DNA from: Dugong dugon
Lineage: Eukaryota > Chordata > Mammalia > Sirenia > Dugongidae
NCBI GenBank assembly: GCA_030035585.1
Contig: CM057469.1
Span: 113,190,650-113,254,649, forward strand
Direction: 5' to 3'
Length of the DNA: 64,000 nt
The notes below the pieces were generated by a model that searched no databases, had not been told where the DNA came from, and worked only from the letters and a program-made list of their open reading frames with translations. Both the position numbers and the translations under genes were made by a program. Shown one piece after another: positions 1 through 12,707 of the stretch; position 1 is the first letter of the stretch; each line of letters starts with the position of its first letter.

Positions 1-1899
<1,899 letters not shown>

Positions 1900-2323
1900 T
1901 TTATAGTGCTTTTTTCTGTGGTGCTGAAGTTTTCTTTGTTCTTCTTAGTCTCTTGTGCTGAGTTGCTTTTGTTTGTGGATTTTGTGTTCATTTCTTTTGT
2001 TTTTGTAGGTATTGTTTTTGCTGAGACTTTATGTTTTTCATCTTTATTTTTATGAGTTGGTTTGTTAACTTTCTTTGTGGTTACCATGAATTTTACCCTT
2101 ATCTTTATAAGTTTGAAGCAGTCCACCCTTACTTGGTATCGCCTTGCCTTCCTCTCTGTTAGAAGGTTCTATACCTATGCCGTTTGTTCTCTCTTTCATT
2201 GTTTTGATGTTGTTGTCATCCTTTGATTGATTGCTCTGATTCCTTGTTGTATTTCTTTTGGTTTTGGATAGTCCTCGATAGTTCATTTCCTAGAATGGTA
2301 TCTGGTTCATATGAACCTGCGTC
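1900..2323 (-). other. L1-A inter-ORF spacer
   Basis: The stretch between ORF1 stop and ORF2 start. It contains a 76-codon Lys/Asn/Thr-rich open frame (1896-2126) that overlaps the ORF2 start by 4 bp (ATGA-type overlap). L1 spacers are usually much shorter in primates. I see no recognisable domain and treat the open frame as spacer composition, not a gene. Confidence 0.6.
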
Positions 2324-3373
2324 CTAGGTCCTGCCTGAGGGCTGAAGCTGTTTGTTCTCAGATTGAAGAACTCCCTTTAATAATTCTTGTAAGTTTGGTT
2401 TGACTTTTGCATATTCCCTTAGTTTCTGTTTATCTGGAAATGACCTAATTTCACCATCAAATTTGAACGAGAGTTTTGCAGGATATATTATTCTTGGCTG
2501 ACAATTTTTTTCTTTCAAGATTTTATATATGTCTTCCCACTGCCTTCTTGCCTGCATGGTTTCTGCCGAATAATCTGAGCTTAGTCTCATTGTTTCTCCT
2601 CTGTATGTGACTTCTTGTTTTTCACGACCTGCTCTCAGGATTCTTTGTTTGTCTTTAGTTTTGGCGAGTGTGAATATGATATGTCTTGGTGATTTTCTTT
2701 TGGGGTCTCTTCTATATGGGGTTCGTTGAGCTTCTTGGATGGCCAGCTTTTCATCTTTCATGATATTGGGAAAGTTTTCTGCCAGCAGTTCCTCAATGAT
2801 CCTCTCTGTGTTTTCTGTTTTCTCCCCCTGTTCTGGGATGCCAATCACTCGTAAGTTTTAGCTTTTAATTGTGTCCCACATAACTCTCAGGGTCTCTTCA
2901 TTTTTCTTTGTTCTTTTTTCTGAGTTTTCCTCAAACAGAGTTGTATCCAAGTGTTTGTCTTCAGTTCCACTGATCCTGTCTTCCACGGTTTCAGATCTAC
3001 TTCTCAGCCCTTCTATGACACCGTCCATTTCTGAAATCTTGTTGTTTATCTTTTGGATTTCTAATTGTTGTTTTTGTATAATTTCGAGTTGTGAATTTAT
3101 TTTGGCATTTTGTTCCTGCATCATCTTCCTGAATTCTTCCAATTTTTTGTCTGTATTTTCCATAAATTTGTCTATTTTTTCCTCATGTTTGTCAGCTTTT
3201 TGCCTCAGTTCTTGGAAAATTCCTAGTATTAGTGATTTGAGTTCCCTATCAGGTACTTCTAGTGCATTTTCTTCCACAGGAGAATTATCTGGTGTTTTAA
3301 TTTGGACGCCTATTGGAGCCATCTTGTCTTGTTTTTGTAAATGTTTTGATATTGTTTGCTGTTTTGGGGGCAT
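2324..3373 (-). pseudogene. L1-A ORF1 (RNA-binding chaperone), one in-frame stop
   Basis: Encodes L1 ORF1p, the trimeric nucleic-acid chaperone that coats L1 RNA. From 3373 the frame runs 350 codons. An N-terminal tail is followed by a Glu/Lys/Gln-rich coiled coil (about residues 60-130, with heptad-like KINNKISEMDGVIEGLRSR). Then come the RRM and C-terminal domain, with RVIGIPE near residue 175, SPRHIIFTLAKTKDKQRILRA and the basic QARRQW motif. The only break is a TAA at 2858-2860 (residue 172), and the two halves are in the same frame. The length matches the family. The single lesion suggests a fairly young copy or a recent stop. Confidence 0.92.
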
Positions 3374-3945
3374 TCAGTAGATATTTCTCTCGTTTATTGA
3401 TTGTAGATTTTTTTGTTTCGTCCTTGTGGTACAGCTGGGCAGGTCTAGCTGAAGAGGAGCCACTGGGACGGGTTGTTTGTGGCACTCACCGCAGCCACCA
3501 GGACGGTCGGTAGTCAGTGCTGGGCAGGTTCCAATAGGGCGTGCCTGCACCGCTTGGTGGTGTGATGTCAAGTGCATGGTGCAGGTAGGCAGGATGCAGC
3601 GGGGAGATGGTTAAGTGTGAAGCTAAGCGGTCGTTCCGTCTCCCACTGGACGCTCCGCGAGGCTGCTTTCCCATTCTCCAGTTTGCTGTTCTCCAATAGG
3701 AGTCCAGGATGGTGGATCCGTGCTGCATTAGCTGGTAGGGGATCTCTGCATGAGTTTCTCCTTGCTCTCCATTCTCTTTCAGTATTCTCTCTCTCTGTTT
3801 GGTGTTTGGCTGAGTTCTTTACCTCTTCATTTGATGTTCTAGGGTTTCAGGATTGTTGATTCTGTTTGGCTTAGTTTTCCGGATCTTTGCTGTGGAGGGA
3901 CGGCGTGGTGCTTCTGCCTAGAGCGCCATCTTGCCGGGCTCCCCC
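3374..3945 (-). promoter_or_regulatory. L1-A 5' UTR / internal promoter
   Basis: A 572-bp GC-richer segment upstream of ORF1. On the minus strand CAAGATGGC occurs about 13 bases from the 5' end (plus-strand complement near 3925-3933). This is a consensus YY1 site at the same offset where YY1 sets the transcription start in human L1. That function is known for human L1 and inferred here. The sequence does not resemble the 1.33-kb 5' UTR of L1-B. Confidence 0.75.
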
Positions 3946-6127
3946 GGATTGTCAGATTTAATAGCTCAAGGAAATATTCTTTTTTAAATAATTTTTCCAT
4001 TTGTATTAGGTTACCATAAAGCCAGGTCATCTTTTTAGCTTCCAGTTCAGTGAAACCATGATTTGGGGGCCCATTCCCTTCCATAATAAGGCATCTAGGC
4101 TCGTACAACTCAAGGAATTTAAAACTTTCAATCTGGGCTATTACCTCTGATCTTGACAGACACTTTCACCTCTTCTACCACCTCTATACCTTGTTTCATG
4201 ACACTAGGTTTATCTCTATGGGATAAAGATAGATTATCTCTATGGGATAAACGGCATCCTATCCTTGAAGTGTATTGTTGCCCAGCTTTCAATAGGGTTT
4301 TCTGTCATTTAGAGAACCAGTTGCTATGGCTGATAGATAGAAAATAAACTAGTGAATATCACAGGCAACAGTCTCTTGTTTACTTATTTTATTTTGAATT
4401 ATTTTCTTGGTTGGAAGCAGAGTACAAAGCATTGAGTAATTTCATGGATGAACGACATTGACAGCAGCAGGGAAAGTAACTTCAAATCTAGATTAGGTAT
4501 CTGTTTGGTGAGGGCAGATCTTTGTCCCCTTTATGATAGAACGGGGTCACATGTAATCAACCTACTACCAGAGAGCTGGCTGATATCCTAATGCCTGGTG
4601 TCATATCATTGATTTGAGTTGGTCTCAGTAAGGAAAATGACCAGGCAAGCCTGATGAGGGGTGATTCCACATGGTTAAACCCACGGATCTATCCCATCCC
4701 CACTCCTTTGACCACTTTGTTTCTTGAGCTCATTGTATAAACACGAGTGTGGCTGAAAAAGGAAGCTAATGACATCCATAGAGGCTTATCTGGTCCTTCT
4801 GATTATGGAGAGGCTCTTTTGCAGTGGTGACCTCTTTCAGACTCTAGACCAGCACATTTCAAAAAAATCTCTAATGAAAGACCAGTTTTTTTTTTTTTAA
4901 TTTCTTATTTGTTTCATATTAGCAATTTTGTAACATTGCCGTAAGTCCATTCTTAAATCTTCAGCCGCATGCTTTTTCCCTAAAACTCTTTCACCAAATC
5001 CTCTATATTGCTATTCAAAGTCCTTTATTAAATCTCTGACTAGACCATTAGTCATTGTCTAAGAGCAAGTATATATCTTGACCTGAGGCCATCTCTCCCT
5101 TCCAGACAAAGTGAAAAACAAGGTGTAGCTTTTGAAGATGTGCCAACTGGGAAGATTTTTTTTTTTTTTCCTGCATGCTCTGATAATGCTGTCCCTGAAA
5201 GGGATTTAACACTGCTGCTGGCCAGTGATACCATATTGTGTGATGCCATTTCTAAATCAGACTCCAAATTTTCATCCTCATCAACTGGTCATTATATACA
5301 AGGAAAACATAATATAATGAGTGAGGGGTACACTGGAGTTGTGTTTGTGTAACTATTTTTGTCTTTCAGGTTCTGTCAGGAACTGCATTCTGATGTGATG
5401 CTGTTGGATGCACTTGGAGATAAAGATCAGAACACAACTGGTCCATGCTGTCAGTCAAGTCAATTGGTCATATGTCTCCCTATCATCAGGAGCACTTTCT
5501 TTAAAAAAACAACAGCTTTGACCTATTGACACTACTTTTATAGATGTTTACACCAGATGCCACATAACACCAGCCCGCTGCAGATAAAGTGAACTTCAAC
5601 TTGGTAATAAAGGACTTGGGGAAATAGCACCAGATATTTAACCAATCTTAGTTGGTGCATTAGTTATAAATTTATGTGTAAAAAAATTACCTTAAATGTT
5701 AATGGATGAAAACAACAAGCACGTATTATCGTACAGTTTCTGTGGGTCAGGAAACTGGTAATAGCTTAACTGCACACTCTGGCTCAACATCTTTCACAAA
5801 ACTTAAATCAAGGTGTTGTTTGGAGCTTCGGTCTCATCTGAAGGTTGCACTAGGGGAGGATCTGCTTCTAGTTTTACTCGTGGCTGTTGCAAGACACAAT
5901 TCCTTCAAAGCTGTTAGACTGAGGGCCTCAGTTCCTTGCTGACTATTGGCCAGAGGACTCCCTCAGTTCCTTGCCATGTGGATCTTTTCATAGAGCTGCT
6001 CACAACGTGGCAGCTGGCTTCATCAGAATAAGCAAATGACAGGACAAGAAGGAAACCAGAGTCTTTTTGGAAAGTAATTATAAGAATGATACACAATCAC
6101 TTTTGCCATGTTCTAGTCATTAGAAGG

Positions 6128-6280
6128 AGCCCTGGTCAGGAAGTGGTTAAGAGTTTGGCTGCTAACCAAAAGGTTGGCAGTTTGAATCCACCAGCTGCTC
6201 CTTAGAAACAATATGGGGAAGTCCTACCCTGTCTTATAGGGTCACTATGAGTCGGAATTGACTTGACAGCAACGGGTTAA
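6128..6280 (+). mobile_element. AfroSINE (short form)
   Basis: tRNA-derived SINE running from CCCTGGTCAGGAAGTGGTTA through the body (ATGAGTCGGAATTGACTTGA) to AACGGG. It is flanked by TCATTAGAA at 6117-6125 and 6281-6289, a 9-bp exact target-site duplication. Confidence 0.95.
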
Positions 6281-6292
6281 TCATTAGAAAAG

Positions 6293-6505
6293 GGAGCCCT
6301 GGTTGCACGGTGGTTAAGCACTTGGCTGCTTACCGAAAGGTTGGTGGTTCAAACCTACCAGCCACTCCATGGGAGAAAGATGTACAGGCTGCTTCTGTAA
6401 AGATTTACAGCCTTGGAAACCCTATGGGGTAGTTCTACTCTGTCCATCAGGGTTGCTATGAGTCTGAATCAACTTGACAGCAATAGGTTTGGTTTTGGTT
6501 TGGAA
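6293..6505 (+). mobile_element. AfroSINE (long form with extra middle segment)
   Basis: Starts GAGCCCTGGTTGCACGGTGG and carries an extra ~45-bp block (GAGAAAGATGTACAGGCTGC and onward) not present in the short form, then the common body and a TTTGG-rich tail. The right flank TCATTAAAA (6506-6514) repeats the duplication of the preceding SINE, so both sit in the same target. Confidence 0.95.
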
Positions 6506-6693
6506 TCATTAAAAACAGTCTGCTGGATCTGGTCCATACACAATAGGACAGAATTAACAAGAACTTGAGTACCATCAGGCTGAGAACATTGGGGGTCTTT
6601 CTGGAAGCTGTCTACCACAGTTAGCCTTCACAAAAAGCACAAAACATTTCTGTGCATCTGATAAATGGAAGAAGGACATCTAAATATGATATA

Positions 6694-6860
6694 CCAAAAC
6701 CCAAAAAACCCATTGCCGTCAATTCAATTCCAACTCATAGCAACCCTATAGGACAGAGTAGAACTACCCTATAGGGTTTCCAAGGAGCACTTGGTAGATT
6801 TGAACTGCTGACCTTTTGGTTAGCAGCTGAACGCTTAACCACTACTCCACCAGGTTTCCA
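6694..6860 (-). mobile_element. AfroSINE
   Basis: Reverse-oriented short-form copy: tail (CCCATTGCCGTCAATTCAAT) at the left, tRNA-like head (TTAACCACTACTCCACCAGG) at the right. Imperfect duplication AAATATGAYATA lies at 6682-6693 and 6862-6873. Confidence 0.94.
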
Positions 6861-8180
6861 AAAATATGACATACGTAACCTAAAAAAATCCAAGCACAGT
6901 AGAAACAGGCTGAGTCTTCACTTCAGACTGCATTTCTTAAGATAGTCCAGACCAATATATTCTCAAGAAAAGCACTGAGGTGGCAGTGTCCTGGATTTGT
7001 TGTGAGATTTATCTATTGTCCTTCATCCTCCATATATTCTTGAAAGTCGATAGGATGGTTACTACTTGTACTTACCAGGTCTTCTCAGAATTTTACCATT
7101 AATGTAATAGACAAGTCTGATGTCTTGTGAGCTCCAAGTTTCTATAGCTTAAATTATCCTTTCCTACCACACATTTAGGAACTGATGAAATAACACAGAG
7201 TGGGATTGGTTTCAGCTGGGTGCCCTGTGAGGCAAAGTCCAGTAAGAACTGCATTTATCACCTGACTGGCAGGTGGGATCCTCAGGAGTGGTGTTCGCTA
7301 GAGCCACAGTTAATAATTCTTGTTGTGGAGACTCCTTTACTTGTAAATTGGCAACTGCAGATGATTTCCAATCTGTATCTGTAGTATCTCGGTAAGAATC
7401 TTCTCAAAATTCCCTGGCTTCTTCCCCCAAGGGGCTTCAATTCTCAAGAGACACACTACAGATTTCCTTATTTGTTTGTGTCCTTGCTTTCTTGGTTTTT
7501 GTTATAAATCAAGATTCAAGTGAACTTTGGAGAGCTTCTCAATGTTTTCATTCTATGGGACCTAATGATTGCATAACTATCGCCAGAGACAATTTCCTTC
7601 CTCATTGCTGATTATCACCTGTCTCACTGCTTGTTTTTTTCCCTCCATTTTTTTTGATAAAAGGCAACACTTTGCCACTATTGGTTAATTTACACCAAAT
7701 GAACTTCGCTGTCCCAAGCTCTTCTGATATTTCCTTAGATCAGACATCCCTCTAACCATAATTGCTGACAAAGAAAGGAGAAACTGTAAAACACTTTTGG
7801 AAGATTACAACATATTCTCTTGACAAGGAGAAAAAAGTCTACTGGATTGTTACAGTGTATGAAATGAGACAGTGGATAGGCAAAATATCGTATTTATGGC
7901 AAAGAATTCATAGAATTCATGGATCTTAATGTTTGTAAATTCCTTCCTCAGCATTATGTTAAGAGCCTTCTGGCCTTTGGCCATTTGACCTTTCAGTGGC
8001 ATCTAGCCTTGGCATGCCTCTTCCAGGTTTTATATAGTCAACCCAGCATGAAACTGTAGCTGGTTGTTGAACTAGCACTTGGATCATAGTATCTCAGGTG
8101 ATTTATTGCACCCAATGTAATAATTCCAGCTGATAGAAATTTCTGTTTTGTTTTTCTTGGTTAAACACTCTCTAAATGTC

Positions 8181-8541
8181 TGCAGAGGTGGTAGTGGTAG
8201 TTTTGTATTAAAATTCTAGCCTTCCAAGAGGGAGACCCAAGTTCAATTCCCAGCCAATGCACCTCATGTGAAGCCAGCCACCAGTCATTTGACAGTAGAT
8301 GCTTGCCATGTTATTGCGATACTGAACAGGTTTCAGGAGATCTTCCAGACTAAGACGGACTAAGAAGAAAGACTTGATGATCTACTTCTGAAAATCAGCC
8401 AATGAAAACTCTGTGTGTCACAATGGTTCAATGTGCAACTGATCGTGGACATGGCACAGGACCAGGCAGCACTTCATTCTCTTGTGGGTGGGGTCCCCAT
8501 GAGTCCCTGGGCCAACTAGTAGGCAGCTAACAACAACAACA
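8181..8541 (+). mobile_element. Long tRNA-headed SINE with RTE-like tail
   Basis: About 360 bp. The head carries a B-box-like GTTCAATTCCC with an upstream A-box-like GTGGTAGTGGTAG. The middle is unlike the short AfroSINEs. The last ~110 bp (GTGGACATGGCACAGGACCA to CTAACAACAACAAC) resembles the RTE 3' end. RTE-dependent mobilisation is inferred from that shared tail. Confidence 0.8.
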
Positions 8542-9303
8542 ATTTGAATATGCATTTTCCCTTTTAAGTTTCTTTGTTGATTTCAGTCAGCATCTATGGT
8601 AGTGATAGGAGATGCTTCTGTTTCATCTTTTACAGAGCTTTTCTGTATTTCATTTTCATTGCCTCTCTGTATAGTAGCTAATTCTCAAAGAAAAAAAAAA
8701 AAGATAGAGAGAGATAAGAGTTTGTAAGGTTTGCTTGTGGCTATCATGTTAGAGCAAGGAACCAGATCTAATCTTCATAATTTGTAGCCAACATTCCCCT
8801 TGAACCTTACTTAGTCTTTGGAAGAAGCCCATATGTTCAGAGATTTATTCTTAAATCCACAATCTTATGTCCCATTTCCCCTAACCATCTCTTTTAGGAG
8901 TAAGCAACCACACCAAAATGCTACTAGAAGAAGCATTTAGTTTTATAGAAGGTAGTTAAGTTTTAAATGACGAATTAGATCTTAAATTATTTAAAAAGTG
9001 TTAAAGAAGTGTCAGTATGAAAAAAATAAGAAAGTCAACGTATTGTGACACGCACTTGGATTTTCAACACAAATGGCTTAAATGCCAGAAAAAAAGAAAA
9101 AAAAAAAAGATGACCGCTCTATCCCAAATTGAAAGCTTGGGAATCCGTGTCTACCGGCCCTCTAACTTTTAAACTTGTGTCTCTTTTCCTACTCTGGTAG
9201 GGTCTGTTTTCCTTTCTCAAGTGTTCTCCTGTAATCTAGTTTTATGCTGTAAAAACTCTGTAAAAAAGTAGCTTTTGATTTGAGATATGAAAATTACATT
9301 GGC
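8542..9303. other. Unassigned intergenic sequence
   Basis: No recognisable gene or repeat. It contains two A-rich tracts (8689-8702 and 9092-9109) and otherwise mixed AT-rich sequence, possibly more of the decayed ERVL-like region. Confidence 0.4.
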
Positions 9304-9316
9304 AAATAACTTCTTA

Positions 9317-9527
9317 GTAGTCCCTGGGTGGTACGAACTGTTAATGCATTTGGCTGCTAACTGAAAGGTTGGGAGTTTGAATTCTCCCAGAAGCACCTGA
9401 GAAGAAAAGCCTGGTAATCCACTTCCAAAAAAAATCAGCCATTGAAAACCCTACAGAACATAGTTCTACTCTGATACTGATATGGAGATGCCATGAGTCA
9501 GAATTGACTTGATGGCTAGTAGTTTTT
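9317..9527 (+). mobile_element. AfroSINE (GTCCCTGGGTGG subfamily)
   Basis: Head TCCCTGGGTGGTACGAACTG, middle with AAGAAAAGCCTGGTAATCCA and AAAATCAGCCATTGAAAACC, tail ATGAGTCAGAATTGACTTGA. Flanked by an exact 13-bp duplication AAATAACTTCTTA at 9304-9316 and 9528-9540. Confidence 0.96.
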
Positions 9528-9857
9528 AAATAACTTCTTACTGTAAACATTTAATCAGCTCCACCTGATTACCTCATCTTATCTAAATGAGTTCACTCTT
9601 AATAGAACATAATATATTCATTGAGCCTTAAGACACTTTCTTAGTTGTTTTGAGAATGAAATTCACACCACACACTACTTATTTTGTACACAATAAGCAG
9701 CGTAGTATATTGGTTAAGAAGAAAGGCTGTGGAACCCATCTGTGGTATTTGGATCCTGGATTTGACTTTACTTTCTATTTGGGTGACTCTAGGCAAAGTT
9801 TTTAGCCTTAATATGCCCCAGTGCCCACATCTGTAAATCTAGGGTAGTATTTACACT

Positions 9858-10034
9858 ATTTGGTGAAGTGGAGGGGCAGTGACGATGAGGGAGACCCTTG
9901 GTTAGATGAATTGGCAGAGTAGCCACGTTGATGGACTCGGACATGCCCATGATCATGAAGATGACACAGGACTGGGCAATGTTTTGTTCTGTGGTGCATA
10001 AGGTTGCCATGAGTCTGAGCTGACTCAACGGCAT
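9858..10034 (+). mobile_element. RTE LINE 3' end fragment
   Basis: 177 bp of the RTE 3' terminus: GTGACGATGAGG, then ATGACACAGGACTGGGCAAT, ATGAGTCTGAGCTGACTCAA, GGCA. It is severely 5'-truncated and ends directly in a (TATC)n microsatellite where the usual AAC repeats would be. Confidence 0.88.
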
Positions 10035-10062
10035 CTATCTATCTATCTATCATCTATCTAGC
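10033..10062. repeat. (TATC)n microsatellite at RTE 3' end
   Basis: About seven TATC units with one interruption (CATC), directly following the RTE terminus. Confidence 0.95.
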
Positions 10063-10381
10063 TCTACATATATCAAAGGTTTGCTTTGTAGATTAGTGAG
10101 TTAATACATGTAAGTGTTTAGAAAGTACATAGCTCAGAGTACAGACTCAATAAGTTTTAGATTTGTTTAATTTTTGAATAAAGGACAGAACATATATGTG
10201 TGGCATATAAAGATATGATGACTAATGCAGGCAAACAACTGACAGACTACTGATTATATTACCATTAAAATTCATTTTGACAAAAATAATCACCTAAAAA
10301 AGATATAAGCATTGTAAGCAGAGCTGAACTAAAAAGGTATTAGTCAAATAAAAAGTATTTAAAGCTTACCAAACAGGTTCT

Positions 10382-10585
10382 AAGTCCCTGGGGGCTGCAA
10401 ACATTTTGTGCTTAACTACAAATCTAAAGGTTGAGAGTTTGAACTCATCCAGTGGCGCTGCAGAAGAAAGATCTGTGATCTGCTTCTGTAAAGATTACAG
10501 CCAAGAAAATCCTATAAAGCAATTTTACTCTGTAACACATGGGGTTGCCATGAGTTGGAATTGACTAGACAGCAACGGGTCTTTT
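10382..10585 (+). mobile_element. AfroSINE, divergent
   Basis: Head AGTCCCTGGGGGCTGCAAAC, middle with AGAAGAAAGATCTGTGATCT and AAGATTACAGCC, tail ATGAGTTGGAATTGACTAGA. Flanked by AAACAGGYTC at 10371-10380 and 10586-10595. Confidence 0.92.
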
Positions 10586-10595
10586 AAACAGGCTC

Positions 10596-11584
10596 TGGTT
10601 CCAGGTAAGATAGTATACTTTCTCTGTTTCTCTCGCTGACTATAGATATGAAACCTAAATAGAATGCATGGAAAAGCCACTGGAGGACTCTGAAAAGTAA
10701 CTAATAGTTGGCAGATTGGGAAAGACTAGAATTGGAAGTACTGCCATGTACATGGTGATTTTACTTTTTTTCTCCTCTTTTGTATTTCCCTGCCTTGACT
10801 TTAGCCCAACGCCTGGAAATGCATTTTGGTGCAGACAGAGAGAGCTCTAGGAGAAGCTATATAGTCCTGGTAAGAGGTCTCCTAACATTCAGAGAGAGTG
10901 GGAGAAATCCACTGAGTTTCTTTTTCTTTCTTTCTTTTTTCTTTTTTTCCTTTTTCTATTCTCTCTCATACCAGCCCCCAAGCAAACCTATTTATAGAGA
11001 TGGTGGTTGTTGCAACAGTGGATGCAAGGCAGCCTGCAGGCACCCAGAACTCAGAATGAGGGAAACTTTCCTTTCCTGTTGGGAGAGTTCTGTTCTCAAA
11101 GGGGTGGTGTTGACTGATACTGCTTCTGTTTTCTATTTGTCCTTGCTCTGCTTAGTCCCAGAGTGCACCCAAAGCATACTACTGGGAAGTGTGTGGCAGA
11201 GCAGCATAAATAAAACCACAGATTTCTGGCCAGAGAACTTTTCTAGGGAACTGGAGAGTACCAGGAGATCCTAGAAACTTGCAAAAGTGACTCACTAAAG
11301 TTGTATATGAACTCCTGGGCTCGCCCCTGAGTTGCATATACGTGGATTGAATCCTAAACACCATACTAAAGTTTTTGAGAAATGAACAAAGGGATAGGCC
11401 ACTGCCCGAGTTCCACATTGGTCACAGGACATATCTGAATAGTAAAGGTAATGAAAATAGAACTGATATTGCAACCAAAATCAACAGAAGACATGTTGGA
11501 ATTTGTGGCCTGAACCCAACTATGTTTATTGCTTGCTAAAATAAAAATATCAACATTATTTATAAAGACAAAGTTCTACATTCT
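10596..11584 (+). mobile_element. Old L1 (L1M-type) 5' UTR
   Basis: Resembles the 5' UTR of ancient mammalian L1s: pyrimidine tract at 10918-10970, then GCTCGCCCCTGAGTTGCATA, a GATAGGCCACTGCCCGAGTT region, and CCAAAATCAACAGAAGACAT. The open frame at 10780-11274 is non-coding UTR. The element resumes at about 12480, so it was split by a younger L1 tail. Confidence 0.65.
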
Positions 11585-12475
11585 ACCTTGGTGAGTAGTG
11601 TCTGGGGTCTTAAAAGCCTGTGAGCGGCCATCTAAGATACGCCACTGGTCTCATCCCTTTGGGAGCAAGGGAGAATGGAGAGAACAGGATACAAGGAAAA
11701 AATTAGTCCAAAGGACTAATGGTCCACAGCTACCAAGGCCTCCACCAGACTGAGTCCAGTACAGCTAGATGGTGCCTGGCTACCACCACTGACTGCTCTG
11801 ACCAGGATCACAACAGAGGGTTCTGGACAGAGCTGGAGAAAGATGTAGAGCATAATTCTAACTCACAAAAAAAAAGACCAGATTTACTGGCCTAAAGGAG
11901 ACTGGAGAAACGCTGAGAGTATGGCCCCCAGACACCCTTTTAGCTCAGTGGTGAAGTTACCTCCGTGGTTCACTGTTCAGCCTGGGAGTGGACAGCCGCG
12001 TAAAACCAAATGAGACTAATGAAGTACAGGAGTCCAGTGACAAGGGCCAGAAAGCAGAAGGGGACAAGGAAGCTGGTGATAGGGAACCCAAGGTTGAGTA
12101 AGGATATTGTTGATGTCTTGTGAGATTGTTAACCATTGTCATAGGGCAACATTTGTAGTAACTGTTAAATGAGAAACTATTTTGTTCTGTAAGCCTTCAT
12201 CTTAAGTGAGAATAACAGCACAATTCAAAGAGCGTAGTCAATGTCACTGAACTGTGCATGTGGAAATTTTTGAAATGGTGTATCTTTGGCTATGTGTATT
12301 TTCACCAAAAAAAAAAGAAAAAGCGGTTGAGAAGTTAGAGGGTTGATATGTTGTGGGGTTGTACCAATGTCATAAAACAACATGGGTACTTCTGTTTCAT
12401 GAGAAACTATTTGTTCTGTAAACCTTCACCTGAAGTACAATAAATAAATAAATAAAAATAAAATAATAAAAAAGA
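11585..12475 (+). mobile_element. 5'-truncated L1, 3' UTR with poly-A-like tail
   Basis: Starts with the box GTCTGGGGTCTTAAAAGCCT...GCGGCCATCTAAGAT, which is also present in the L1-B 3' UTR (36940-36990, reversed) and at 29330. It continues through the conserved 3' end (TGTCACTGAACTGTGCATGT; TTTTCACCAAA). The last copy of the terminal motif CTGTAAACCTTCACCTGAAG is followed by (AATA)n at 12439-12470. No coding part is retained. Confidence 0.85.
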
Positions 12476-12707
12476 AAATCAACATTAAATAATATTTTAA
12501 AGAGTCACAAAGTCTCATCATATAATATTCCAAATGTCCAGGATATAATCCAAAATTATGTGACATATAAAGAAGCAAGAAATCTCAAGTTGCATGAGAA
12601 ATAATCACTAACAGACAGCAATGCTGAAACAACACAGATGTTGGAATTATCTGACAAAGACTCTGAAACAGTCATTATAAAATGCTCCAATAATCAACTT
12701 TAGAAAA
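12476..12707 (+). mobile_element. Old L1 (L1M-type), continuation
   Basis: The run GTCCAGGATATAATCCAAAA ... GGAATTATCTGACAAAGACT is characteristic of the region just upstream of or at the start of ORF1 in ancient L1s. It continues the 5' UTR at 10596-11584 in the same orientation. Confidence 0.55.

Larger units (their letters stand above)
3946..8180 (-). mobile_element. Degenerate ERVL-type endogenous retrovirus internal region (probable)
   Basis: An old, heavily mutated region between L1-A and a composite SINE, interrupted by three AfroSINEs (6128-6505, 6694-6860). Read on the minus strand, 4440-4830 resembles the integrase part of an ERVL pol gene: a QVDYM-like start of the catalytic core, then a conserved stretch about 30 residues on, all broken by stops and frame changes. 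Short minus-strand open frames at 3839-4108 and 5052-5267 fall in the same region. No LTR was recognised at either end, so extent and family are approximate. It has no intact gene. A short direct repeat (17 bp, period 24) lies at 4211-4251. Confidence 0.5.
9697..10160 (+). repeat. MIR, interrupted by an RTE 3' fragment
   Basis: 9697-9857 reads as a MIR (GTATATTGGTTAAGAAGAAA head; later the CTGTAAAT region). The matching 3' part (GAGTTAATACATGTAAGTGT to CTCAATAAGTT) resumes at about 10080-10160. The intervening 9858-10062 is a younger RTE insertion. Confidence 0.75.

Noticed and set aside
2871-3380. 169-codon plus-strand open frame with Ser/Phe/Leu-rich product
   Set aside because: Exact antisense shadow of the L1-A ORF1 coiled coil.
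4211-4251. Direct repeat TATCTCTATGGGATAAA with period 24, considered as a CRISPR-like or regulatory array
   Set aside because: Only two units; a simple local duplication. No CRISPR array exists in the window.
3946-8180. Considered a host gene or intact provirus
   Set aside because: Only a short pol integrase-like reading is visible, with many stops and frame changes and no LTR pair recognised; reported as a degenerate ERVL-type region with moderate confidence.
10780-11274. 164-codon plus-strand open frame
   Set aside because: Covers the pyrimidine tract and 5' UTR of an old L1. The Phe/Ser run follows from composition.
11545-12520. ATCAACATTA on both sides of the L1 tail as a target duplication
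   Set aside because: The repeats are not adjacent to the apparent element ends, so they cannot be taken as the duplication.
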